A stretch of 64,000 nt of DNA from Bathynomus jamesi (Eukaryota > Arthropoda > Malacostraca > Isopoda > Cirolanidae): the NCBI GenBank assembly GCA_023014485.1, contig JAJOZX010001575.1, positions 537,001 to 601,000 on the forward strand, given 5' to 3'. Below the pieces are notes generated by a model, which saw only the letters and a program-made list of their open reading frames with translations, did not search any database and was not told the DNA's origin. Of this stretch, positions 1 to 11,099 are shown piece after piece (position 1 is the stretch's first letter; every line of letters begins with the position of its first letter). The translations under genes and the position numbers were made by a program.

Positions 1-730
1 TGATCACTATGGCCAATATGGTTCAAGAATTTGACACAAGTTTCGGAATTTACTTTAGTGTTGTTGATGTCAATGAAATGAACATCATTCTTTTCATTCC
101 AAGACTCCAGCTAAAACCATAAATTTCTTTGAATATCATAAATATCATTATTTGGCTGGTTTCGCGCAGTTTCAATAGTAAAGTCCTTTTGTTGGTGAAA
201 ACGATTATTTTTTTTAACATCACTAACTGAAAAATTGTCTTAATAACTTTCTGCAACGAGTCGTTCTCTTTTTGGGTGACATTACTATCATACCTTGAGA
301 CAGATTCTTTTGAATGCCTTGATCTTTAGAGTTCTCTGCATTAATTGAACGGAACAGCGGTTTATCCCCAAAGTTTTTGCGAATTTTCTGAGACAAACGA
401 GTCTCAGGTCTATCTTTTTGGGAAGAACATACAGATTGTACATAGGCTATATTTTACTGAGTGGAAACACTTTTTGGTCTACCACTTCCAGCTGTCCTTT
501 TAGTCGATCCTGTTTCTCGAGTTTTCTTTACCAATCTCTTCACTGATCTTTTACTCCAATTTCTTCTAGGAAATTCTTTCACCTTTCTCGATGAAACACG
601 CCTCAATTATTGCCTTGTCATTTATGCTGAAAACTATGATTACAAGGGTTTCAAAAGGTTTAAACTATCAAATTACATACCTACACTCCTTGACACTTTG
701 ACACACTAATTATAAAATAAATCCAACTTG
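1..730 (-). pseudogene. IS630/Tc1-mariner-type transposase remnant, cut by the window edge
   Basis: Reading the minus strand from about 720 downward gives a helix-turn-helix style N-terminal region: a stretch reading KRLVKKTRETGSTKRTAGSGRPKS, here split as KRLVKKTRETGS (about 540-575) and TKRTAGSGRPKS (about 485-520), then residues resembling the second helix-turn-helix of IS630-like transposases. After a stop the frame moves, and the 50-256 segment continues with residues that could be the start of the catalytic domain. The basic RETGS..GSGRPKS block is typical of arthropod IS630/mariner-like transposases, which cut and paste DNA flanked by TA. No terminal repeat was found on the right. The catalytic domain would lie left of the window. 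Several frame changes mean it is not functional. The family call rests on motif memory only. Confidence 0.55.
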
Positions 731-1190
731 GGTAACTGGAATTGGGAGTTACCGACGTGTGAATAAAAGTGGTTTTTTGAACGAGATTGTTTTCATTGAT
801 TTCTATTTTTGCTTCTTTCACTATGGAAAAAGTATCGGAGTTAAATTCTGAAATTATTATGGAATGTTGTTAACTAATTGAAGTTATACTGAGCCAAATT
901 TCGTGATTGTAAAGTTTATAATGTTTGAGTTACTTCACTTTAAATATTTCGGGTAGGAATACTTTTTATATAAGTCCCCTTCGTCATATGACCTTAGAGG
1001 TTACGCAACCTCATCAAGTTACATTAAAAACTTTTATCTTAAACATTCGTATATATTCCAAGCTCATATTTTAAATTCGAAAGATTCGTAATCTCATTTA
1101 TGAAGACAAAAAGAAATTAGTTAATTAGATTCGAAATTATTATGAATAATTAATTGAAGCAATATTTATTTTAATATAAAAGGTAACGTC
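730..1190. other. No gene seen; AT-rich spacer with one repeat fragment
   Basis: I see no coding region here. Bases about 968-1015 (minus strand) resemble the start of the repeat also seen at 60140 and 32625 (CATATGACCTTAGA followed by a GTTGCG-like stretch). Confidence 0.4.

Positions 1191-1191
<1 letters not shown>

Positions 1192-1246
<55 letters not shown>
1192..1246. repeat. (TG)n(TA)n microsatellite
   Basis: A short GT run passes directly into about 40 bases of TA repeat. Confidence 0.95.
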
Positions 1247-1249
<3 letters not shown>

Positions 1250-1442
1250 AGATGTTGGGGTGTGTTTGGGTGAAAAATATTGGTGTTTAGAACAGGTGAG
1301 CCAGAAACGAAAGATCGATGGTCTTCGGGGGAGTATCGCGAAGTGATTTGTGTCGCGAAAGAAGGTCCTAAATGTGTTAAGGATTAAAAGAAAAGTAACT
1401 TTTATGAAGGTAGTCTTTTAACTCTTTAAGACTGTAAAAATT

Positions 1443-1446
<4 letters not shown>

Positions 1447-1478
<32 letters not shown>
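1447..1478. repeat. (TA)n microsatellite at SINE 5' end
   Basis: Pure TA dinucleotides directly before the tRNA-like head of the next SINE, an arrangement repeated at most SINE-A copies in the window. Confidence 0.95.
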
Positions 1479-1482
<4 letters not shown>

Positions 1483-1770
1483 CTCTGTGGTGTAGTTGTT
1501 AGCGTCGCTGACTACGAATCCATCGACCCTGGGTTCGAGACCCGGTGACGGCAGCCGGCGCGCAGCAAAACCCAGCTGTTCATCCTTCCACACAATAAAG
1601 AAAGTGGTTGGTAGATAAATGGGTACCCTGGGTGGCCTAGTGGTTAAGACGCTGGGCTGCTGGTGGGGCGTGGTTCGGATTCCACGTTAAACTGTAGGTC
1701 TAAGGTGGAGTGAAAAGCTTGACCGTCAGAATGAACAATTCGGGCGGAAGCTAACCAAAGGTTATGGGAT
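1479..1770 (+). mobile_element. tRNA-derived SINE (family SINE-A), short subfamily
   Basis: The head carries Pol III box-A-like TGGTGTAGTTG and box-B GGTTCGAGACC, followed by a body with CACAATAAAGAAAGTGGTTG, a second tRNA-like unit (TGGCCTAGTGGTTAAGACG) and the tail ending in GGGCGGAAGCTAACC. At least seven other copies exist in the window, so the family is defined from the sequence. This copy lacks the segment between GCTGCTG and GTGGGG that the long copies at 21148 and 23491 keep. SINEs code for nothing and depend on a LINE for movement. Confidence 0.85.
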
Positions 1771-1802
1771 GAATTTCACCCTTAAACAGTGAAATGAATG
1801 AA

Positions 1803-1960
1803 TGATGCAAATCAACAAGGAAAAAATAATTAACCCATGGCCTTTCGTTTATTCAGCAGTACACCTCGTCAGGGAATGACGTCATTCCGTGACGATGTGT
1901 TGCTGAATACACGAAAGGCCTTGGAATAATTTTTTCTTTTTTACTATGGGTTTGCATCAT
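1803..1960. mobile_element. Foldback (palindromic) MITE
   Basis: Almost the whole segment is one imperfect palindrome: ATGCAAA near 1805 is matched by TTTGCAT near 1957, GGCCTTTCGT by ACGAAAGGCC, and the centre is GGAATGACGTCATTCC (about 1874-1889). No open reading frame. Target duplication not clear. Confidence 0.7.
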
Positions 1961-1978
1961 ATATATATATATAACACC

Positions 1979-2653
1979 AGTGCCGGCTCCAACCTTTTGG
2001 GGGCCCTACGCGCAAATATCTTTGGGGCCCCTAATATATAATATTTCGCACAATAAAATGGTTTACATACAATTAAATATACAAAAACCTAATAAGTTTA
2101 TTTAGATAGATTTCTCTCTCGGCTTTTTTTTATTGCAAATTCCTCAATTAATATCATCATAGGACAGCTTCCGTCCTACCTCCCGATTGATGCTCATGAT
2201 GGCAAACCCACTCAGACGTTCTTGTGCCATTGTTGACCCGAAGTACGTTTTAATTAGCTTCAACTTGGAGAAGCTCCTTTCAGCTGTTGCTACGGTTACT
2301 GGAAGAGTGACTGAAATTCTGAAAGCAATCCATAGGTTTGGATATAACTATCAGCCGCTTCTCCCGTATGTAAGTCAGCAATTCCAGTGCAGTCATCTTC
2401 TGAGATGGCAGATCTGATGGCACTCATTAGACGTTTGTTTACATTTTAATTTTTATGATTTTAACAACAAAAAAAATTGCTGATTTTATATGGAAATAAA
2501 ATGAATGGCGCTGGAACAGTTTAAAAAATCAAAATTTGGCCCATTTTTTTTATGTCAACCATTCAGTAATTAATTTTTTTATACCGCTCGCTGGGGGCTC
2601 TCCCGCCTCGCGGGCCCCCACGCACACTGCGTAATGGAAGAGCCGGCGCTGTT
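1979..2653 (-). mobile_element. hAT transposon remnant with transposase C-terminus
   Basis: The ends read CAGTGCCGGCTCC (left) and, inverted, CAGCGCCGGCTCT (right), hAT-like terminal inverted repeats. Between them, on the minus strand at about 2160-2320, is a hAT dimerisation-region signature, VTVATAERSFSKLKLIK, followed by SGFAIMSINREVGRKL. Flanks TATAACAC and TTACACAC match at only 5 of 8 positions, so the 8-bp target duplication is not proven. The catalytic core is deleted. The right end falls at the start of the LTIR-1 copy next door. Confidence 0.7.
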
Positions 2654-3768
2654 ACACACAGACCGTGCATGGAACAAGGCACTCTTCTGGAAAATTATAT
2701 CCACAATAGTCCGAATAAGTAATGGTAAATGATAAACACCATAGTTTTTCTTTTTCATGATGTTAGCCCGACGTGGGCAACGGGTCACTCGCAAAGAGGC
2801 CCCAAAATATAGTTTCCCTCACCAGCTATCTGCCAAGCAGATAGGATCCAGCTTTGGGACAGGATCTAGCAGTGGCGTAGCTAGAATTTTTTTTGGGGGG
2901 GTGAACCAAAGGCCCAAATTTTCCGACAAACAGGCCTGACAAAGATACCGCTTATCAATCATCTATCTCATCAAGCATAACAATTTACAGGCAATACAAA
3001 GAATCTATTAAGTGCGAGGAACACATATTTGATAACACACCGACATCAGTATTCAGTAACGCAATACAAAAGCAGAATACACTACCATTAAATGAAAGAA
3101 AATGATTCACAAAGGAAAACAGTCAAAACACACAATGCACTCTCAGTAAAAATGGACCAGAAAATTTGCAACATTATATATATTATACTGCCCACCATAA
3201 CAATGAAAAAAAAAATGTGGCTACAACAACAACAACACCATATATTGAAAACATGTACAAATTAACTGGAGCTCTTCTTTTAAATACAAATACAACTTGT
3301 AAATTTCCCGACAAAGGATTTTGTCGGAAAATTTCTCCCTTTCTGATGCTTGGTGGGGGGCGATCTCCCTCCCCCCGTCCCCCCTGTAGCGACGCTACTG
3401 GGATCTAGGGTTTACAGCTACACCTAGCCTACTATATTCAAAACCTCAACGCAAGAAACTCGTTGCATTCACGTCGGATTGAATACATCAAAGAAAAATG
3501 GGTAACTATTGTATTTTTACCCAGAAACCAAAACTTAAACCTAAACCAGGAATTTGAGCGTCCACTTTTCAACGCACATAACACTTCCGTGTAATGTTAA
3601 AACGCGTTGTCCACGTCGGATCTTCCATAATGAAGAAAAACTACAGTATTTGTCATTTACCATTACTTATTCGAACTATAGTGGATTTAATTTTCCCAGA
3701 AGAGTTCCTTGTTCCATGCACGATCTGTGTGTAATAAAAGTTTCTCAGGGGACTACTCTGAGTTATAT
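2654..3768. mobile_element. LTIR-1 element, copy 1 (long terminal inverted repeats)
   Basis: The left arm starts CACACAGACCGTGCATGG and runs through CATAGTTTTTCTTTTTCATG. The right arm (about 3600-3768) is its inverted, decayed counterpart ending at CTCTGAGTTATATA. The same arms occur at 6041-6495 and 55880-56622. No coding capacity. It is interrupted by a hAT MITE at 2870-3400. The right end abuts a (TA)n run that also borders LINE copy A. Confidence 0.7.
2870..3400. mobile_element. hAT MITE with 8-bp target duplication GGATCTAG
   Basis: The element starts CAGTGGCGTAGCTA and ends, inverted, CAGTAGCGTCGCTA. The flanks are GGATCTAG at 2862-2869 and 3401-3408, identical, as hAT insertion produces. 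The 531-bp interior shows no transposase. It lies inside LTIR-1 copy 1, so it is the younger insertion. Removing it rejoins LTIR-1 sequence that is continuous in copies 2 and 3 (GGATC..AGGGTTT context). Confidence 0.93.
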
Positions 3769-3783
3769 ATATATATATATATA

Positions 3784-6034
3784 ACCTTGTGAACCTTGTT
3801 GCTGTTTCGTGTGTTGCTCTCTCCACACGGTCAAGCTGGTGGCCCCGCCTCTACGTCTGGCTTGGTGAAGGAGCGAGTTGCTTTCTTGCGCTCTCCACCG
3901 TACATAGCCAGGTACACCCAGCTCATCTGGTACCGCCCTCAGCCAGGCATCTAGTCTTCTCTTGAAGACTTCAACTTTGACCCCTGTAACGTTTCCGAGG
4001 TCCTTTGGAAGCTGGTTGAAAAGTCTTGGCCCCCTGACAACCAAGCTATTTTCCTTCAGTGTTAAGGAGGTCCTTTGTTGGGCCTTTAATTTGGGAACAC
4101 TACACATTCTGACTTTCCTATTTTCCAGTGTTGTTTGAATGGTAATTGGTTTTAGTTTTAGGTTTGGTACCAGTTTTTCAATCATTTTCCATATGTAGAT
4201 TATGGTGTACCTCTCTTCTTTCCAGGGAGTACAGATTTAGTTCACATTGTCTCTCCCAGTAGTTGAGTTCTTTGCAGCCATCAATCTTGGCTGTGAAATA
4301 TCTCTGCGTTTCTTCTAGTTTATTAGTTTCTTCCTTTTTATATGGGGACGTCAAAACTTAGCAATATTCAAGTTTTGGTACAATCAGTGTTTTTAGCAGG
4401 GGAATCATTACTGTCCTGTCCCTTCTTTTGAGCGTTCTTAGTACCTGTTCCGCGACTCTTTTTGCTTTATTTATCGCTATCTGATTTTGTGTTTCGAATT
4501 TGGCATCATCGGTCATTATTACCCCCAGATCGATCGCTTTCGTGCTTCTCTGAATTTCCTGTCTATCTGGAGCATAATATGCAGTCTGTTTAATTTCCTC
4601 TTTTCTACCATATCTTAAGAGCTGAAATTTCTCGATGGTAAATGACGTGTTATTGTCTTCTGACCATTTGGCATTTGTATATTTTGTTCGTGTCCCTCTG
4701 CAAGGCCTCCACTTCATTTACATCGCTGATTTTTCTGCTGATCTTTGTATCGTCTTCGAAGGATGTTACTATACTGTTGCTGTTTACTCCGCTGTCTATG
4801 TCTGTTAGCATGATAATGAACAGGAGTGGGGCCAGTACTGTCCCTTGTGGTACTGAGCTGCGTACTTCCGATTCTGATGATGATATACCTTGAATTTTGA
4901 CTACCTGTAGACGTTCTCTGAAGAAGTTGGAGATCCATTTTCCCACTTTGCCTGTTATTCCCATATATTTCATTTTATGTGCTATTATACCGTGATCACA
5001 TTCGTCGAAAGCTTTAGCAAAATCTTTGTATATAACATCGTAGCTGTCATTGCCTTCCAATGCATCTAGGATATTGCTGTAGTGCTCTATTAGTTGTGAT
5101 GGGCATGATCTACCTGATCGGAATCCATGCTGATTTTCGTTGAATCTTTCCAGTGTCTCCAAGAAATCATAAATTTTCTCTCTAACTATTTTTTCAAATA
5201 CTTTGGTGAAGTGGGACGTCATTGATACTGGTCTATAGTTCTTTGCTCGAGATCTGTCCCCTCCTTTATATATAGGGACAATGTTTGCTCTTTCCAAGAT
5301 GCTCGGTATTTCCCCAATATCTAGGGATCTTCTCCATATCCAATATAAAGGTGTAGTATTTCATTTTTACAGTTTTTAATCAATTATGCGTTCCAATTGT
5401 CCGGACCTGCCGCTAAATGTGATTTCATTTGTCTTATAGCTCGCGCTACATCTTCTGGGGTAAAATCAATGTGTTATACACTCTCTTTGCAATTTCTCTT
5501 CAAAGAATCCATCTGTGTCAGGTATCGCTTTGTCACTTTTTGAGGTACTGAAAACTGATTCATACTGGGCTCTCAATGTTTCAGATATTTCTTTTGGATC
5601 GTCGGTTAGTTCATTATTTCTCTTCCTTAAGGGCCCAATAGCAGCGCGCGTTGTTTTTCTTTTGGCATAGCTTGAGAAGTATTTTGGATTTTCCTTTGTT
5701 GCTTCTACCGCTTTTTCCTCTTCACTTTCTGTATGGTCCTGAATCAGGGCTTGTATTTCCCTATCGATACCCTCCAGTTTTTTTTTGTATTATTTTCCTG
5801 GCATTATCTCCGCAGTTGGCTCCACTCTCTTTCTTTTGCGGAATAATCTTCTCTTTTGCCTCTCTAGTCAGCTCCTCTTTCCTTTTGGCTGTGATTTCGG
5901 AGCATATTTTTCTAAAATTCTCAGCGTTTTTTCTTCCAAGGTTGTTAGCATTTCTTCAGTTGTTTTATTCTCTAAAACTGTTCGCCACTCCATTTGGGTC
6001 ATGTGCGATCTGATTGCTTCCCAATTTATATATA
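3784..6034 (-). pseudogene. 5'-truncated non-LTR retrotransposon (LINE copy A), reverse transcriptase and C-terminus
   Basis: Minus-strand coding pieces run in order from about 6030 down to 3785. First a basic linker (ILEKYAPKSQPKGKR) about 5870-5910, then the reverse transcriptase N-terminal part with ANIVPIYKGGDRS and NYRPVS (about 5220-5295), motif A as DFAKAFDECDHG (about 4990-5025), motif B as SVPQGTVLAPLLF (about 4815-4855) and motif C as FEDDTKI (about 4735-4760), then thumb and C-terminal domains ending QESNSLLHQ. It would copy element RNA into DNA at a nicked target. The normal FADD is FEDD here, and several frameshifts separate the pieces, so it is dead. The endonuclease domain is missing. 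Copies at 26331 and 47163 are related. I place it in the broad CR1/Jockey group; the exact clade is uncertain. Confidence 0.85.
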
Positions 6035-6040
6035 TATATA

Positions 6041-6495
6041 TGGGAATGAACTCAGAATGGTACCCTGAGTTTGTTATGATACACACAGACCGTGCATGGA
6101 ACAAGGAACTCTTCTGGGATAATTAAATCTACTATAGTCCGAATAAGTAATGGTAAATGACAAATACCATAGTTTTTCTTTTTCATGATGCTAGCCCGAC
6201 GTGAAGGCAGCTAGTCTTTTGCTTATATTGAGGTTCTAAATGTAGCAGAGCTAGGCTGCTTTAAACCCTAGATCCATGTCCCAAAGCTGGATCCTGTCTA
6301 CTTTGCAGAGCTGGTGAGGGAGGCTATATTTATGGGACCTCTTTGCGAGTGACCTGTTGCCCACGTCGGGCTAGCATCATGAAAAAGAAAAACTATGGTA
6401 TTTGTCATTTACCATTACTTATTCGGACTATAGTGGATTTAATTATCCCAGAAGAGTTCCTTGTTCCATGCACGGTCTGTGTGTATCATATATAT
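6041..6495. mobile_element. LTIR-1 element, copy 2 (compact, arms well preserved)
   Basis: The left arm begins GGGAATGAACTCAGAATGG, passes through CACACAGACCGTGCATGG, and is repeated inverted at about 6350-6490 (CCATGCACGGTCTGTGTG). The centre holds a segment shared with copies 1 and 3 (CCCTAGATCCATGTCCCAAA). The left end sits directly on a TA run next to the 5' end of LINE copy A. Confidence 0.8.
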
Positions 6496-6836
6496 ATATA
6501 TTTTTTTTTAAATATTTTTTATTAATCAAAAGCCGTTAACAGATTATGATCTTGTCAGGGATTAAGAGATCTTATCAAGGATTAAAATTTTGCTCTACTT
6601 GCACGCCCCTTTTCCCCTATCTTTTTCCTTTCGTTTCCCCTCACACTCTTTCCCCTCAGTGGCACTGGCATTGGCTCTCCTTAAGTGTGCCCACGCTACT
6701 ACCTCCTTTAACTCTAAGAAAAGGACTGTAAAACTGCCACGGATGAATCTGGAAGATTGCCCCAATCTGTCTGATTGACTTTCTTGAAAAGTTTGTGCGT
6801 AGTTCATTTCTCAAGGAACATCATGTTTGCCCGATT

Positions 6837-6837
<1 letters not shown>

Positions 6838-6888
<51 letters not shown>

Positions 6889-6904
6889 GAGAGAGAGAGA
6901 GAGA
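6838..6904. repeat. Compound (TA)n(TG)n(GA)n microsatellite
   Basis: Three dinucleotide tracts follow each other without spacer. Confidence 0.95.
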
Positions 6905-7415
6905 TTGCTATGAACGTTAATGAAATTGAAATATGGGTACTCAATTCCGTAGATTGTTTAATCCTATACTTGCTTCACAATAGTTCAGCATTAGATGCTA
7001 AAAGTTTAAGAGCTAATTAATACCCAAGCATTGGCATACAAAATTGGACAGTTGAAAAACCAGCGTGAAATATCTGCAAAACTATAAATCTAAAAATCTC
7101 TGTCCTTTATTCAGCCACTGATCTTTTACGTCAATCATTTTGTAACGCGTTTAGTGAGCGAGTATGTTACGCGTGAGTAACCCCTCGGGCGTAATTACTC
7201 ATACACTGAACGCGTTACGTGGAAATGGAGCAAAATTTTTCACAGATAAAATCACTTTGGATTTATATTGTTCATTTGCCAAAAAATGACGTCATCAAAA
7301 TTGATCCTGATTTGAAGTTAGATTAAATTGTTCCCGAGAGATTTGGGTATTTTATAGTTTTTTATTTCGAGAAGATTTTGGTCCAGTTTTGAAAATTTAA
7401 TATAGATAAGTATAT

Positions 7416-7496
7416 ACAGGGTGTTGACAAAACGCGTACAATTTTGTTTTTTTTCAAATATACTTTGTACGATTCTTTTGTTGACACCCTCTATAC
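7416..7496. mobile_element. Miniature inverted-repeat element (about 80 bp)
   Basis: AGGGTGTTGACAAAA at the left is matched by inverted AGGGTGTCAACAAAA at the right, with TA-rich flanks, as in Tc1/mariner-derived MITEs. Confidence 0.6.

Positions 7497-7498
<2 letters not shown>

Positions 7499-7541
<43 letters not shown>
7499..7541. repeat. (CA)n microsatellite
   Basis: About 20 CA units. Confidence 0.95.
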
Positions 7542-7542
<1 letters not shown>

Positions 7543-7544
7543 AC

Positions 7545-8216
7545 GTTTGGCTACCCTACAAAACCGAGACATTTTCATACTCATTGCTGTAGCGCGACAT
7601 TTACTCAATCTAAGAGTGTAATAAATTTAACCCAAATTAACCAAACCTTGCCAAACCTAGCATAACCTAGCCTGACCTTAATTATATCCCCTTTTTTCAT
7701 GATAAAAGATAGTATTTATAAAGATAAACCACTGCGACAGTGCTAATGTCTTCATACTCACGTTCGTGACGCAATGGGCTGCGTGTATCCTCATTATTGA
7801 CGCGATTCCGTAAGGAAGAAACGAACACCCACACACCCACACACACACACCACAGTGCGTACATTAGCGAGCAAAAACGAATCATAAATAATGAAAATAT
7901 GAATCCCCAAAACGTGATTGAAAGTAAACATTGTAACGTCTGACTGGCTCGAACTCGAAGCTGAAAGAGCGAAACTCAAAGAAGGCATCCATTGCTAATT
8001 AATGATCCCTTTTGTTCATTAACTTTCGTTCTGTGCAAGTTTCGGAATTGAATTACCTTCATATTAGTGCCAGAATTTATTATATTCACGCAATGATGAT
8101 GATACAAGTATGACGCTAATTTCGTTCTTGTACTCTTAATCATTAAGGGCCTCTTTTGTTCTCTTTCTCATAATCTTCTCGTCATATATATTATATATAT
8201 ATATATTATAATAATA
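7545..8216. other. No gene seen
   Basis: This stretch has a short CCTAACC-like tract around 7630-7680, a CA-rich piece at 7828-7850 and AT-rich sequence. The open frames here are short and show no family signature. Confidence 0.4.
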
Positions 8217-8949
8217 ATAATGGGGTTCATAAGTATTCGTATAGAGAAATATTCAGTTATATTCGTCTCTCTCTCTTTTGTATTACCATGCATACGATAG
8301 TTATGAAAAGTTTATCGTCATACTTTTGGAAAAAATTTAACAAATAAAAAAAATTAGTTAACTCCAACAAATAATGTAAAACAATCAAAGAATTTGAAGA
8401 AAATAAAAAAAAAAGGTTAAAATGCCAAAGTTTTCGTACATTTATTTACAAAATTATTTAATACTTTGTGTGTCCATTTTTGGCTTGAACGACTTCAGTG
8501 ATTCGTTTTGAGTATTTTTATTACGCAATGTTTCGACATCTCTCAGTAGAAATTTTAGTCCATTCTTCTAAAGAAAATTGTTGCAATTCATTCAGATTCG
8601 AAGGGTTTCTCTCGCGGACACCTTTTTTTCAAATCAAACCATAAATTTTCAGTTAAATTGATATTGGCTTTCACTGGACCACTCGAGAAGCTTGAAATTC
8701 TTTTGTTGAAGACATCTCATAGTGCTCTTCTTTGTTTTGAATCATTATTATCTTGTTGCAGCATCCAATTGCGACCCATTCGTAACTCCCGAACTGATGG
8801 TTTTGTTGTCCGAAACATTTTATCACTTATATAGTAATTTGTGCACGCTGATTCCGAAAATAATATTCATATTTCGCCATCACGTACAGATTTTTCACAA
8901 AATGTCATATTTCATATTACGTATGTAAGTAATTTTCATTAAATTTTGA

Positions 8950-9320
8950 TTAAAAACTACTGCCTATAAATGCTTATAAATGCTTGGTTTCACCGAGACA
9001 TCAAAGAAATAGAGAAGAGATATCGGGAAAGGTGGGACATCAGTATGATGGCTGATTACTGCTGGATGTTGAAACGGGATACTCCAGAATTATTACGTAA
9101 CAGAAAAGGAACAGCGCGTACATTCGAGACTAAAAGACATAGATCTCACGAGAAAACTCGGGACAAATAAAGATGAATATGTAATTGACGTTAATAGTCT
9201 TCTTTCTTTATAAAATTGTTTGCATTTGTAATTAGTATAACAAAACGAAATAGGTACCTAATGTAAATTTAAATAAATATTTATTTATTTATGTTGTTGT
9301 TTTTTCCCTTCCAGTTTGCA
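8950..9320 (+). pseudogene. 3' fragment of the GYTKYPCFLC family (second copy of the gene at 62997-64000)
   Basis: The open frame at 8970-9170 contains FHRDIKEIEKRYRERWDIS and ADYCWMLKRD. The minus-strand gene at the right edge of the window has FHQDIKIMEERYQGNWDIN and ADY followed by the same C-W-x-L-K-R-D register. So this is the C-terminal end of the same family. It sits inside a Tc1 element, which shows that the family is itself spread as repetitive DNA or was captured. Only about 65 residues remain and no function can be read from this piece alone. Confidence 0.75.
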
Positions 9321-9413
9321 GAAAATCCTTACGTGATAGAAAAAAATGGACACCTTATTCGAAATCAGCGTAGTTGAATTATATAAAATCAGTTATTAGT
9401 AACAAAAAAACTC

Positions 9414-9746
9414 TTACAAAGTTCTCATTCGCAGGCATGTGTATTTCTTCGAATTCAAGATTCCATTAAAGACAAGAAGCTTTCCTGGACCAGAATCACT
9501 AAAGCATCCGCAAAGAAGCAAATTATCACCACCCTGTTTAACTGTAGGAAGGGTGTTTTTTTCCTTGAATGCAGTATTTGATTTTCGCCAAACATACCGT
9601 TGCTCGTTGTTCCCAAATAATTCAAGTTTAGTCTCGTCCCTCCAGAGAACTTTCTTCCAGAATGCAAATCCATCATTTTGATGATCCTTGGCGTACTTTA
9701 AACGAGCTTCTTCGTGCGCTTTTCGTAGCGGAGGTTTTTTTTGCAA
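9414..9746 (-). pseudogene. Tc1 transposase, catalytic-domain fragment
   Basis: The 110-residue frame contains EARLKYAKDHQN, then FWKKVLWRDETKLELFG, which carries the first catalytic Asp (in WRDETK), then YVWRKSN, KQGGDN and LLVFNGILNSKKY. This is the usual order in Tc1 transposases of the DDE type, which cut at TA-flanked inverted repeats in the nucleus. The N-terminal DNA-binding part continues upstream to about 10150 in other frames with stops. The second and third acidic residues lie beyond the foreign insert at 8840-9413 and are partly lost. Not functional. Confidence 0.85.
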
Positions 9747-10395
9747 CTATTCCCTGCAGACCATTCTTTCTCAATGTACGACGTACAGTAGAAGACTGGA
9801 TTTAGACGAGACTTGGTCTTAATGTTTGGCAAATATCACCCGCAGTCAGTCGTGGATTCGTAGCAGCCATTCTTTCAATCCGTCTTGCTGTACGTTTTGA
9901 AGTCTTGCGAGGTCATTCAAATCTTGGTAGAGTTTTGATCTTTCCAAAGACTTTCCATTTTTTTTATATAACTACAGCAACCATCGTAAATAGAATTAGA
10001 AGTTCTCCTCCTCACTTCCTCTAACTCTTTCTTGAATCGTGTGCGGTAACAACAGATCTCTTAAGATCCGCTGTTGACAACTTTTTACCACGATGACTCG
10101 TTGCTTATTAATAGCTTGTATAGTCTTCCATCTTCCATGAAGGATTCACAGAGAAAACTAGAATTCAGAATTGCCAACAGTCTCTAATCAATAAACAGCC
10201 AACTACTGATACATTTCCCTCAAATTCTTTGATGTTTTACATTATATAAATTGGAGTTAAACTCATTTTTTTTATTTGTTAATTTTTTCCAAATGAACAG
10301 TAAACTTTTCATAACTATCCTATGCATGGTACAAAAGATAACGACGAATATAACAAATATTTCTCTGTACGAATACTTATGAGCGCCATCATATA

Positions 10396-11026
10396 TACAG
10401 CGTGTCCCAAAGAAATGTATACCCACTTTGTTCGATAATACCAGCTATGAGGATAATAAATATATTACTTTTTATATGTTTTTTAATAAAGAATTTTCTC
10501 CTGAATCTAAATATGTAATTATTTTTATTAAAATTGAAGAACAAAAACGTTACAGATGTTTAAATTATAATTATTATTTTCGAGACTTCATGTGCGATAT
10601 TTTCTAATATTTTAACCGACTGTTTTGAGATACTTATGTTTAGTGTTGATATTGAAGCATAAATGTTGTAATTATTAGTTAATTCAAAAAATTTACAAAT
10701 TCCATGGTTAAATGACACTTTATCTAAGATGTTCGACGTCTTCCAGAACGTTGTTTTTGTAAGTTTTGCACAGTGCCGTCGGTTTCAAACTTATCTCGTA
10801 TACGTGCAAAAATATTAGAAAATATCGCACATGAAGTCTCGAAAATAATAATTATAATTTAAACATCTGTAACGTTTTTTGTTTTCAATTTATAATAAAA
10901 ATAATTACATATTTTGATTCAGGAGAAAATTCTTTATTAAAAAACATATAAAAAGTAATATATTTATTATCCTCATAGCTGGTATTATCGAACAAAGTGG
11001 GTATACATTTCTTTGGGACACGCTGT
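10396..11026. mobile_element. MITE with about 220-bp terminal inverted repeats and a transposase N-terminal remnant
   Basis: The left arm (10396-10617) starts CAGCGTGTCCCAAAGAAATG, and the right arm (10808-11026) is its near-perfect inverted copy. The arms enclose about 190 bp. On the minus strand the spacer at 10725-10805 reads RIRDKFETDGTVQNL..QRSGRRRTS, which looks like the helix-turn-helix end of an IS630/mariner-type transposase. The flanks are TATA-rich, consistent with TA insertion. The spacer shows the parent was an autonomous element with very long ends. Confidence 0.85.
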
Positions 11027-11029
11027 GTG

Positions 11030-11097
<68 letters not shown>
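11026..11097. repeat. (TA)n microsatellite
   Basis: TA repeat with a few interruptions directly after the MITE right end. Confidence 0.95.
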
Positions 11098-11099
11098 CG

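Larger units (their letters stand above)
8217..10394 (-). mobile_element. Tc1-like transposon, copy 1, with an internal foreign insert
   Basis: The left end reads GGGGTTCATAAGTATTCG and the right end, inverted, GGCGCTCATAAGTATTCG, then both continue GAGAAATATT. The same ends close the copy at 21538-23040. The transposase is on the minus strand: catalytic middle at 9414-9746, N-terminal part about 9750-10150, C-terminal part about 8560-8840. From roughly 8840 to 9413 the Tc1 sequence is interrupted by unrelated DNA that contains the 3' end of the family seen at 62997-64000. The flanks are AT-rich, consistent with TA targets. Confidence 0.85.

Noticed and set aside
461..709. Plus-strand 82-residue frame, hydrophobic
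   Set aside because: It is the antisense shadow of the minus-strand IS630-like transposase remnant.
5651..6013. Plus-strand 120-residue frame rich in Phe and Leu
   Set aside because: Antisense of the basic N-terminal part of LINE copy A.
7080..7300. Possible regulatory palindrome GTAACGCG / CGCGTTAC
   Set aside because: Short imperfect inverted words without a nearby gene or a second copy; not enough to call.
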